Of a stretch of 64,000 bases of DNA, positions 51,901 through 61,499 are shown piece by piece. The notes beneath the pieces were generated by a model. That model did not search any database. It was not told the DNA's origin and saw only the letters and a program-made list of their open reading frames with translations. Each line of letters starts with the position of its first letter. Positions within the stretch are counted from its first letter, which is position 1. Both the position numbers and the translations under genes were made by a program. The DNA comes from Phallusia fumigata (Eukaryota; Chordata; Ascidiacea; Phlebobranchia; Ascidiidae): the NCBI GenBank assembly GCA_008931825.1, contig QXVZ01018812.1, positions 62,001-126,000 on the forward strand, written 5' to 3'.

Positions 51901-52245
51901 GTATGCTTTGCAATACTCATTGGCTTCGTTAAAACTTATCTGCAAACTTTCTGACTTGTAAAAGGCAATCAGTCGTTCGGGATTCCAACTGTCTACAGGC
52001 GTGTATACAAATGAGGCTGCAAAACCTGAAAGTCAAAGTTGTTTTTTTCTTTATTCGTATCCCTATGTAAGTTACAATTACTTGTAGTTTAACTCATACT
52101 TACTTCCTTCTCCTTTTCCCGTTTGAAAGCAAAACGCAGAAAACACGAACAAGGTACACGCAAGCATACGCATCCTGTTCCTTTGCATACTACGACTCAA
52201 CTGCTTAAACGCTCCTGATTGTTGACTGCCCCGAAACAACGACAT
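36945..52245 (-). CDS. Receptor tyrosine phosphatase A: lectin domain, eight EGF domains, membrane span, two PTP domains
   Basis: Twenty-nine exons, 3510 bases, 1169 residues, phases consistent. Exons in transcript order: 52245-52104 (signal), 52025-51564 (C-type lectin), 51498-51424 (Cys-rich stub), EGF 51318-51202, 51003-50896, 50755-50648, 50442-50335, 49936-49829, 49767-49657, 49481-49374, 49302-49195, 49082-48980 (membrane span), 48866-48814, 48291-48222, 48162-48108, then PTP exons 45878-45782, 45719-45655, 44676-44542, 44023-43877, 43449-43301, 42562-42427, 41227-41124, 40812-40670, 39787-39711, 39648-39514, 39446-39318, 38324-38194, 37456-37321, 37034-36945. The membrane helix is 527-549, followed by RRKGCC (possible palmitoylation at 554-555). 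The juxtamembrane tyrosines are Tyr577 (NTYAEI) and Tyr584 (ETYVIP). D1 keeps [10 protein letters not shown] (Cys809, Arg815) but has NNRM for KNRY, WPE (Glu775) for WPD and Lys853 where the Q-loop Gln is expected. D2 has HCNDGAGRTG (Cys1094) with WTE for WPD. Known family role: phosphotyrosine hydrolysis or, when altered, binding. An inner Met at residue 25 would also give a good signal peptide. Confidence 0.93.
37565..37820. mobile_element. hAT-type MITE in an intron of A
   Basis: The 256-bp AT-rich element has inverted ends CAGAGTTGGATCAATT and, in reverse complement, CAGTGTTGGATCAATT. It is flanked by perfect 8-bp repeats TTGTACAC (37557-37564 and 37821-37828). Both features fit hAT. It has no coding capacity and looks recent, given the intact duplication. 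Confidence 0.88.
45212..45543. mobile_element. hAT-type element in an intron of A
   Basis: The 332-bp element has left end CAGTGTTTCTCAAACG and right end reading CAGCGGGTCTTGTGGGG in reverse complement. Flanks agttaagt and caataagt match at only 5 of 8 bases, so the target duplication is worn. The right end is shared with the fragment at 50472, which supports one family. Confidence 0.6.
49999..50285. mobile_element. hAT-type MITE between EGF exons of A
   Basis: The 287-bp element has clear inverted ends CAGTGGTTCCCAACC and, in reverse complement, CAGTGGTACCCAACC. Flanks gtttggac and gtctagac match at 6 of 8 bases. The terminal sequence is typical of hAT elements. It sits in the intron between the fourth and fifth EGF exons. 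Confidence 0.8.
50472..50550. mobile_element. hAT end fragment between EGF exons of A
   Basis: It starts CAGTGGTGCTCAAAGTGGGG and contains ggaccccgaaacgtc. The reverse complement of the right end of the 45212-45543 element has a matching stretch, so this is an inverted relative. The opposite end was not found; the limit is approximate. Confidence 0.5.
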
Positions 52246-53412
52246 TGTGTGCGTACGAAAGCATTTTGAAGGCTTAATTTTAGTTTGACATCTTTTGCGC
52301 CCTCCGCTGGCGGCGTTGTTTAGTTTCAGCCGTTGAAAGCATATTAATGAGCTAGCGGTGGTCTGTTATTATTAACGTAATGCTTATTACAAACTACATG
52401 CTAACTTAAAAAATAAAATTTACCATTTATTTTGCTTTCCCGTTCGTTAACTTTTTTTAACTCCAGTATTTTTTTAACCGACCTTACCTTTTCAACGCAC
52501 ATCTGGATATTCCTCACACCACGGTGCTATACGCTAGTGCTTCATCTGCTTTGTCAAATCATCGGGAAGCTAATTAAAAACGTCAATGAATCAGCTAACC
52601 CAACCACAAACGAGACTCATTGCCACGGCGACGTTTGTTTAAGCTCGTATGGGAAAAATAACTGGTAATAATCTTTTTGGATTTGGCCCTTTTTGTCCAA
52701 TATAAACGTTTTTTTATCGCACTGGTTGACCGATATTGATTTTGCAATGCACGCGACAACTTACGGTTAAAAGATCGTTTTCAGCGCTATTGGTTTCGTT
52801 TCCCGTAAAAAATGCATTATACGTATTCTGGTACGTTAATCGTTTTACCAGAAACATACCTGACAATTCGTACTGATTTCCTCTCAAGTTAATTTTGTTT
52901 GATCTTAATACCTGACAGGCTTGTTTTCATCAAGCTTAAGGTATTTCAACATAAAAGATGCGAAAAAAATGAATGTTTAATTTCGCCGAACAAATTGTTC
53001 GGACATCGTACTCAAAATGCTGCACTAACGTTTCCACACACATGATACAACATTGAAATATTTTGACCATAAAATTTTTACGACGTTTTATAGAAACAAT
53101 CAATGCCTTGTCAATGGTGGTTCGTGTCGACCCTTTCTTCATGTTTTTACACAGTCAGTGCAATAAAATGAAAAATGTGGTTTTCCTTAGGCAGAGAAAA
53201 AATTACCACTCCCTTTCTTGTTTTTTTATGCTACACCCTCCTTCATGTCACTGGTTTACGTTGTTGTTCTAACTAATAGGCAAACCGGTTTTACCGATGG
53301 GTATAGCAAAAACGCAAAACACTCCCGGTCTAACATTGCTATTTCTAAATAAACAACAATAATCAATATTAGCATCTCTACATTTCTTTACTTCTGTTTT
53401 TTTTTGTTTTAG
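52246..53412. repeat. Upstream (promoter) region of A, duplicated upstream of P3
   Basis: About 1.15 kb before the A start codon reappears nearly base for base at 61500-62649 before the P3 start codon. It contains no supported gene: small open frames in it are shared by both copies only because the DNA is. It likely holds the promoter, including the conserved stretch tttgcgccctc.gctgg close to the start, which is also recognisable upstream of P2. Confidence 0.75.
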
Positions 53413-53505
53413 CGCGAGTGCTTTTCCAGACAAGAAACTAATCTCTGTCTTATGTTAATTTGATCTGTGTTTTAAATTGTAGTGAAACTTTAACTTTTTA
53501 CAAAT

Positions 53506-54521
53506 TTATGTGCGTTTGTCAGCTACTCGCCGACAAGTTTCACAACTGTCTCCGATGTAACCTTCTGTACACTGACAAGTGTAATCACATCCAGTGGAAT
53601 TGCACGTCCCTTCATTGAGACATGCGCCATGTTCACACGGATCTAAAAAAACACACTTTGACAGCTTTGCATGCCAATACACACATTCAAAAACAGCAAT
53701 ACTTTTAGAATGTTTAAAATTCCATCGACATATCATCACATGTTCAATCTTACCTTTTATTTGACATGACTGACTAGAACTTTCTGCTACGCACCATTCG
53801 CATCCAGTACAAGGGGGGTCACATGGATCTGATGTGTACATAAATAGGACAAGGAACAATATTTTTCTGGATTTATTCATTTGCAACGCGTCACTTACCC
53901 ATTTGGTAAACATATGATCCCCAACCATCAGTAGTTGCTGCATTTTCGGCAAACCATTCACCCAACGTCATGTTTTGTGCACTAATACAAAGATAACATG
54001 CACCACTTGAGCATTGTGGTTCACCATCTGCCCAGTTCTCATTCTGTTTTTCAGAGCCAGATCCAGGTGCAGGTATCCATTCTGCACCGTCAACCCACTC
54101 CCAACTCCATTGGTTACCAGTCGCACCACCCCAATATGCAGCTTTGTTTCCAAGCGACTTATCAACATCGTTTGCCCAAGCACTTAGTTGATTAGTGATA
54201 AGTGCCTGCAACTTTTGTTCGTTGATTTTTACTAAACCACCGCCAGAATAGGTTTCGCAAAACTTTGTAGCTTCGTTAAAGCTGATAGGAAAATTTTCCG
54301 ATTTGTAGAAAGCAATTAGTCTTAGTGGAACCCAATCATCTATTGGGTCGTACACGAACGACGCTGCAAAACCTAAAAATCAAGTGTTTTTTCTTTCACG
54401 TTTGTACGAAGAGAAAACAATTAAACTCATACTTACTTCCCTCTCCTTTCCCTACTTGAAATAAAAGAGCAGAAAACACGAAAAAGCTGTACGTAAGCAT
54501 TGGTATCCTAGTCCTATGCAT
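53506..54521 (-). CDS. P2: probable secreted lectin-EGF protein
   Basis: Four exons: 54521-54437 (signal), 54372-53899 (C-type lectin), 53828-53754 (Cys-rich stub [11 protein letters not shown]) and 53642-53506 (EGF, then stop). Total 771 bases, 256 residues, phases agree. The signal is MHRTRIPMLTYSFFVFSALL. The frame is also open upstream, but the ATG used by A and P3 is not present. At the end of the EGF exon, where A has a phase-1 donor, P2 is one base shorter and reads on as CRRVADKRT to a stop, so no membrane span follows. The lectin domain has lost the last canonical Cys (YVYQMG for YICQMG) and gained one in YLCISA. Directly downstream begins the upstream region of A. A TATA-like TTTAAATA lies about 100 bases before the ATG. 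It is either a soluble form of the family or a truncated duplicate still open by chance. Confidence 0.72.
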
Positions 54522-55847
54522 AGCCCTATACTGTACTACTTGAACGCTGCTGCTTGTGGACTGTCCTGAATCGGCGCTACTGTGTACATATTGGTTGGCA
54601 TCTACACTTAAGTCAGATCTATTTAAAGATCATTTGCGCACTCTGCTGACGACAGTGTTTACTGCTTACCAATGACAGCACGTTTGACGGTTTTATCATT
54701 TTCACCTATTCTTCATGCTTGATAGGCCGAGATTGCCTGTTGCCAACCACATCACAAACAAGGTTTATATTATATATTAGGTATCCTATTTTGCCACGTT
54801 GTCATTCTTTCATTGGTTTTGTCGATGGATTTTGTTGTTTAATTTCTTTGGCAAGCTGTGTCTGCGTTTCTTCTGTATCTGTCATATATTTCCTGTACCT
54901 TATACGACTTACGATTGTTATTAGTTTAATGATTTTCTGATTTTCTCTGTTTTAGCCTACTGTTGTCAGTGTGCACTTTTACATATTAAACAGAAAAGTT
55001 TTGTTTCATGCTCTGAAAAACTACATTAATTCTCTTATAATGACGTTCTGGGGTTGTTAAAGTAACGCAAGGCAGAGAACAAAGAAAGAATAATGGGCAG
55101 GCAAAAGAATATAACAGTATACAACGACAGGGCTAATTTGACCGCATACCTCTTTACACGACCAGTATAAGCAATTTGATCAAATAGTTCTTTAATATTG
55201 TCAAGCACCTGTTTACTACTTTCAAATAAAGATATTTTCGCGTTTGATACATTTAATTGCAATTTACAAACCAAAATGACTGGTCCGTTCTACGCAACAG
55301 TATGCGAAAGCAAAAACGAATTACTCGCAAATCACGAGTTAAAAAACTACAAACAAGTTTTCCCCAAAAAATAAGAATCTGAACAAAATTAGTAAAAATA
55401 CATTGTAATGCAAAGTTTTTCAAAAAAGTGGTTTTAGAAAATATTTAAATCATTTTCTGTGATATGATTTACTGCTTGTTGTTCGTCTATGTCTATGCAA
55501 TACACACGAAGTATCAGCATTGAGATTTATGTGTTTGTTCGTTTTTGCAAAATTAAAGAGTGTCAGTAGATAAAGTAAACGAAATCTCCTCCTGTGCGAC
55601 AGTCTGGAATACGATTTTTTCACCTAGCTAGATCTGCCAAAAGGAAAGTGATTTTTGTTGTCAGAAACAGTAAAAAGTATTTATGCATTTCTCGACAATT
55701 TTGCCGCGTTTTGTGGGACCTTATGTTACAAGGTTCAACGCACATTGCACAACAAGCCTTTAATTGATTTGCTACTTTTTTGAAGAACTTGTCATGTTTT
55801 GCAGTAGGCAGCGTGTGTTGTGAAAATATCTGTTCATATTTTTACGT
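54522..55847. other. Intergenic region upstream of P2
   Basis: It holds the presumed P2 promoter (54522-54700). The rest is AT-rich DNA in which I see no further exon. Confidence 0.4.
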
Positions 55848-56530
55848 CGTAAGTGTGTAAGTCATTTGTTTTCCTTTCGTACACAGTCGAATGGGAAGCA
55901 TCACACAGTTTCGTTTCTGAAATAAAACACAAAAAAATTTGCGTTATCTTTCAAGCCATGTCCCTCTGTGTCTACAAACCTCACAAAAAAGTGGTTTAGG
56001 TTTATAAATTTATAAATGGTAATAAATAGTGTCTGCAAAAGGAATATATACTGCTTTTACTGTTTATTTATTTATCATGCTTGTGGCTTAGTAAATATTT
56101 CGAAAACGTGCATATGGCCTAACGTCTTGGAAAGAAAACTTGCCGCGTAAAGCAAAACGTAAAGGGTTTTTTAGCAGTTTTGTTTTTTGGCAGCATCTTA
56201 ACACTAATCATTTGAAACAGTTTATCCTTTGAAAATATTGTCAAACCACCTTGCATGCCTACCTAGTTGGCAAATATATGATCCCCATCCATTTGTAGTT
56301 GGCGCAGTAGTGTTCTGACCACTAATTCGAAAACGAAACGAACCACTTGAATATTGTGGTTTCCCGTTTTGCCAATTCTTGTGTGTCAGTTCACTGCTTG
56401 TCCGGTTTAAGGAATGTATCCTCTGCTATCAAGCCAGTGCCGGTTACATGTGTCTCGGGTTGCACCACCCTCATAAGCAGCTTTCTTTCCTAGCGACTTA
56501 ACAACACCGTAGATGCAACTTTTACTCCTG
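55848..56530 (-). pseudogene. Decayed receptor of the same family
   Basis: Three recognisable remnants in transcript order. A lectin-domain fragment (about 56530-56262) still shows the GWGSYICQ-type end but is disrupted. A copy of the Cys-Cys juxtamembrane exon of A (about 56195-56142) resembles 48866-48814 but has an in-frame stop and a weakened donor. A copy of the P3 tail exon (about 55930-55848) reads ETKLCDASHSTVYERK and ends LHTYDVKI-stop. Signal and EGF exons are missing. It combines parts now found separately in A and P3. Confidence 0.7.
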
Positions 56531-56672
56531 TATTCTCACAAAAATACAAAACGCATTAGGACGGTAAAACTGATGAGCGAATTTTTCGTCTCATAGAAAT
56601 TTTTTGTGTCCCCTTCCAATTGCCCGTCATGCTTAAAGTCTTATAGGACATGTATTTTTGTCAGTTTTCAAT

Positions 56673-56678
56673 TTTATT
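56673..56678 (-). terminator. Polyadenylation signal of P3
   Basis: AATAAA on the minus strand, about 290 bases downstream of the P3 stop codon and the first such signal after it. Assigned by position. Confidence 0.45.
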
Positions 56679-56967
56679 GATGCTGTGGTAAATCAACACA
56701 CACATTTGGGTAAACCTGCTTCCAATGTGCGCGCTGCGCGGTACAGAACACACGAGGTGTGTTTCATTGCGCTACTGGTATTTACGTGGCACAGGGTTTT
56801 AAAACCACAACTTGAAGCAATATCAGTAAGAGAAATCATATTTCACACACTAAATTTGTCTTAAAAACAATTTCATCCGTTTGGAAAAACTAGTTTCTCC
56901 TTTTTTAAGAAGTTGGTACACTTTCCAGTATGTTAAACGTGTTTGTCATAGGTGTCTGTTCATAGCT

Positions 56968-59900
56968 TTACGTGTCGTAAACGTGTAGGTCGTCTTTTTT
57001 GTTTTCGTCCACGGTCATATACGTTGGATCAGACAGTTCGGTTTCTGAAATAAAACTTAGATTTTTTGCCTTGTTTATTTAGTTCAATGTGTGTTGCAAA
57101 CCTTAACGAAGAACGCATACAATGAGTACATATGTTGGTGTAGGGTTTTTCTGTAATTTAGACTAGGATAAAACACTTGCCATTTTAAAGTTCAAACTAT
57201 TCAGTAAAGACAAGTACAATAGGAAAATTACCAGATATATCTAAGTTTGGTCGAATTTCGTTGCTGTTGACTTGTTTTGGTTGATTTGTTTCTTTACTGT
57301 AGTAAGAAAATACAGTTAGTACGACATAACATTAGAAAACTTGTTTCTTATTACCTTTTTTGATACAAACAAACAATGATTATCGTCTGGGCAACTACTA
57401 TAGCAGCAAGCACTCCGATCACAATATATGTCCAAAAGCTTTGTTGTGGCGTTTTTCCTTCTGCAACGTAGCAAATGTTCTGTAGTGATTTTTTTGTTAT
57501 TCGGTTGAAAGTTTTAGAAAAGACATGCAACATGTTCGTTAATATTTTCCGAAGAAAGCACGAATATTCTGGTAATGTTGTTTGGTATTTACCAGTCTAA
57601 GAACTTGTATATACCCATGTTGGTTAAACTATCGGGCTGACGAAACTATTGACTGTTTTTAAATGCTACCTGGAACAAAATATTAGATAATAACACATTC
57701 GCGTGCCACAACAAAAATCAAATCGCGTGACATATGTTAAGGTCCCCTTGTTAAGCATTAAATCAAACGAAAGAATAAGCGTCATGGGTTGACATAGTAA
57801 GCGCATTCACACAAGGAAACAAAAAATAAATTTACAAGCCTATTAAAAACCGATAAGCGTCCATAGCTAACGGCAAGCAAGCAAGCAAACAAGCAAACAA
57901 GCAAACAAGAACGCTTTCACATTGGCTATGATTTTATGGCCCTCAGCTTTACAGAATCTATCGTTCAGACAAGGTTGTGGCGAGCAAATCTGTCAAAAAC
58001 GTTGTAGCACAGTTATGCAAAAAATAGCCAACTTGTTTTATTTTGCAACTTCCTGGGGCCTTGGCAAACGTATGTAAAAAACATAAGTGAGAAGCAAATT
58101 CGCATCAACAAATCTAAACAAGGAAAAATAGTTTTTTTCCAAAACATGTTTGATAGCATATTACCTTCTTCACAAATGTAGCCGAAAAATCCTTCCTGAC
58201 AAATGCATACAAAGTTAAGTTCTTGAGTTTCACAAACGCCGTTGTTAAGGCAAGGTTGGGACGAGCAAGCGTCTGGAAGGCAAACACACCTTGTGTTTCT
58301 CACCAGTTCTGCTCAATGTCACCAGGTTGTTAATTTTGACATTTCTTGAGGTTTGGGCCAACACAACATTCGTACAAAGACCGGAATGGGGATTTCAAAG
58401 TTTACTTAGGTGTGCTTGTTACCTTCTGCACAAATATCACCGTAAAAACCTTCCTTGCAATGGCACGTAAAGTTGTTAACTTGAGCATCACAAACTCCGT
58501 TGTTAAGACATGGTTGAAAAGAACAGGCATCTGTAAAATAGCATATAGGTATTACGTAGCTAAGTAGTACAGAAGATCATTATGTACCTACCATCACTTA
58601 TACGACTTTGTGACCATCATAGAAACGTTACATTAAGAATTTTACGCTTAACCAACTGTTGATGGTTTTATCCTAAAAAGTATTTGTGGACGCTTTTAGG
58701 CGATGTGCATTTGCAGTGGTAATCTGATTGGTAGCTTCAACTTCGCGTGTATGGTTGTTTATTCGTGAAATTAGCAAGCGCAACAACGAGTATCATCAAT
58801 TGTTAATCGAAAAAAAAAGTATTTACACAATAAACAAACAAACGAATAATTATGGTAAAATGAGAAGCAAATTTGGATCAACAAACTGAAAGAAGTTAGA
58901 ATACTATTTCAAATCATGTTTGATAGCATATTACCTTTTTCACAAGTAGGGCCGAAAAATCCTTCCTGACAAATGCATACAAAGTTAAGTTCCTGGATTT
59001 CACAAACGCCGTTGTTGAGGCAAGGTTGGGACGAGCATGCGTCTGTAAGGCAAACACACCTTATATGGCTTATCGGTTCTGCCCAACGTTGTCACGTTAT
59101 CAGTTTTTTAACATTTCTTAGGGGATGAGTTAGCACAATTTTGGTTTAAAAAACGTTGTTTGAAAAACGGAATTTGGATTTTTGGATTTGTTACCTTCTG
59201 CACAAATATCACCGTAAAAACCTTCTTTGCAATGGCACGTAAAATTATTAGTTTGAGTATCACAAATTCCATTGTTGAGACATGGTTGGGAAGAACAGCA
59301 ATCTGTAAAACAAAAATGAGGTACTATGTAGTTAAGCAATACAGAAGGTTTTGTGAAGCTAAACGTTACTGATGCGAATTTATAGTCATCACAAAAACGT
59401 TACATTAACATGCTAAGTTAGGTTAAGTTACAAGTTTAGAAAACAAATCTGGTGCTCAGTTGAAGTTGGTAATTGCCAAACGGGCTATAACTGTGATGTT
59501 ACCAACCCCTTTTTTCAGTTTAATGTTTTTTAAGGTTCAAATGCAAATAGTTAGTTAATCGTCTTGCCTTTATTACACGTCTTCCCAAAAAAACCTAAAG
59601 TGCAATTGCAAGAAAAATCTGATTTCTGAGCGGTGCAAGTTCCATTGTGTTGGCAAGGATTGGGAAAACAGACATCTAAAAGATAAACGTTTTTTAGTAG
59701 ATTTTTGTTTTCTTAGTTTAAGCGCAATAGGACGGGTTTCGGCCAGTAGCCTAACTCCTCATTTACTTCGGCAAGTGCAATCCGATTTTATCTCGTTACA
59801 AATCCTTTGTTAACATCTGTGATCAATGGTTACTTATTTCTGGTATCAGCTCCAATGCAATCGTACGAATTAACAATACAGCTTACTTAAGTAACTTGCA

Positions 59901-61499
59901 CATAGTACACCAGGTCTGTCCAAAGGCGTCAGCGAAATCGGGATTTAAAGACATGATGCCTACAGTAAAGATCTAACAACTAGGGCTAGCCGGTACAGGT
60001 TTTATAAATGCACACTTTTTGTTTTGTTTGTTAGCGTTTTGAATCAGGTGCTGAAACCATTCTTTTTGCCCCTAATAAAATCATCGCTTAAATTTGTATT
60101 TGTCTACCTGCTAACAATTAAAACATCCTGTTGATACAGAGAAGTATGTTCGTGCGCTTGTAGGCGATGTGAATTTGTAGGTATAACTTTTTGTTTAATC
60201 ATGGTTGTAGCAACCACATTAAAAAACAACATCACCAATTAGCATATAACCAAATTATTTAAAAGGACCTAGTTTTAACTATGTTTCGCAATTATGAACG
60301 CTCAAACCCTCTTGACAATGGCAGAAATATTCATGTAAACTTGTATTTTTAAACGTGTTATCAACTCACCATTTTTCCTGCAGGTTAATGTGGAATTTTG
60401 TGGAACACAAATTTTGTTTGTCTCGCAGGGCGGATCACATGGGTCTGCATATACAAACAATTTACTGTTGTCCTTGGGTTGTTACACATTGAAGTTTGTA
60501 TTGGTGGTTGTCTACCTTTACATTTTTACAGGGCTAAATTTGCACTTAAATGTACCCAGCGATCTAATAAATTGTGCGTGTAATCGAATGTTCATTTAAA
60601 AGTCGATTGTTTTTTTTTAATTTTGGGTCAGAGCCGAAACAACGCCAAGGGGCATTTTTGTTCGAAATAACTCGGCAAACAAAAAATTTGGTAAAAAGCG
60701 TGCAATCGATTTGATTGAAAAATGATAAAAGGCAAACACTTAATTAGGATAAGCTGGTAGACTTAGCCGGAATTCCTTTCTGTAGGGTCATACAATAATA
60801 TGCAAAAAGCTCACCCATTTGGCAAATATATGATCCCCAACCATCAGTATTTGGTGCGTTCTCTGCAAACCATTCACCTAAGGTAGTGTTTTGTGCACTA
60901 ATACGAAGATAACATGAACCACTTGTGCATTGTGGTTCACCATCTTCCCAGTTCTGATTTGTTCCTTCTCCCGGATAAGGTATAAATCCTCCACTATCAA
61001 TCCAGTACCAGGTGTATTGGTTACCGGTCGCTCCACCCCAATATGCAGCTTTGTTCCCTAAAGATTCACTAACATTGCCAACCCAATTGCTCAATTGTTC
61101 GGTTATAGGTGTTTGCAGTTGTTGCTCATTAATTTTGACCAACGAACCTCCTTTGTATGCTTTGCAATACTCATTGGCTTCGTTAAAACTTATCTGCAAA
61201 CTTTCTGACTTGTAAAAGGCGATCAGTCGTTGGGGATTCCAACTGTCTGCAGGCGTGTATACAAATGAGGCTGCAAAACCTGAAAGTTAAAGTTGTTTTT
61301 TTCTTTATTTGTATCCCTATGTAAGTTACAATTACTTTTAGTTTAACTCATACTTACTTCCTTCTCCTTTTCCCGTTTGAAAGCAAAACGCAGAAAACAC
61401 GAACAAGGTACACGCAAGCATACGCATCCTGTTTCTTTGCATACTACGACTCAACTGCTTGAACGCTCCTGATTGTTGACTGCCCCGAAACAACGACAT
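56968..61499 (-). CDS. P3: lectin/EGF receptor with short tyrosine-bearing tail
   Basis: Eleven exons in transcript order: 61499-61358 (signal), 61279-60815 (C-type lectin), 60444-60370 (Cys-rich stub), EGF 59675-59568, 59302-59195, 59042-58935, 58530-58423, 58272-58165, then 57460-57355 (membrane span), 57296-57232 and 57044-56968 (tail). Total 1470 bases, 489 residues, phases consistent. The first EGF exon ends in AAG|GCAAGA, a GC-AG intron. The membrane helix is about 417-440, and the cytoplasmic tail about 48 residues. It ends with DPTYMTVDENKKDD and HVYDT, so Tyr473 and Tyr487 are candidate phosphorylation sites. There is no phosphatase domain. The signal exon has the same length as that of A (142 bases), and the lectin exon is nearly identical to A. 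Inferred role: cell-surface recognition receptor signalling through kinase or SH2 partners, paired with the phosphatase receptor A. Confidence 0.9.
57872..57913. repeat. AAGC/AAAC tetranucleotide microsatellite
   Basis: About ten units of gcaa/aaca-type repeat (aagcaagcaagcaaacaagc), within an intron of P3. Likely polymorphic. Confidence 0.9.
57961..57992 (-). pseudogene. Remnant of an additional EGF exon in P3
   Basis: A short stretch reads CSPQPCLND, matching the start of the last EGF exon (CSSQPCLNN) but without the rest of the domain. It suggests the EGF block was once longer or was partly duplicated. Confidence 0.5.
58165..59302 (-). repeat. Duplicated two-EGF block inside P3
   Basis: Exons 59302-59195 and 59042-58935 are matched by 58530-58423 and 58272-58165. 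The first members share NNFTCHCKEGFYGDICAE; the second members share LNFVCICQEGFFG. Intron edges (tttgatagcatattacctt) are shared too, so the pair duplicated as a unit. Confidence 0.8.

Noticed and set aside
52936-53142. Open frame repeated at 62179-62442
   Set aside because: It lies in the duplicated upstream region, so its recurrence follows from the duplication and is not evidence of coding. The reading has no known motif.
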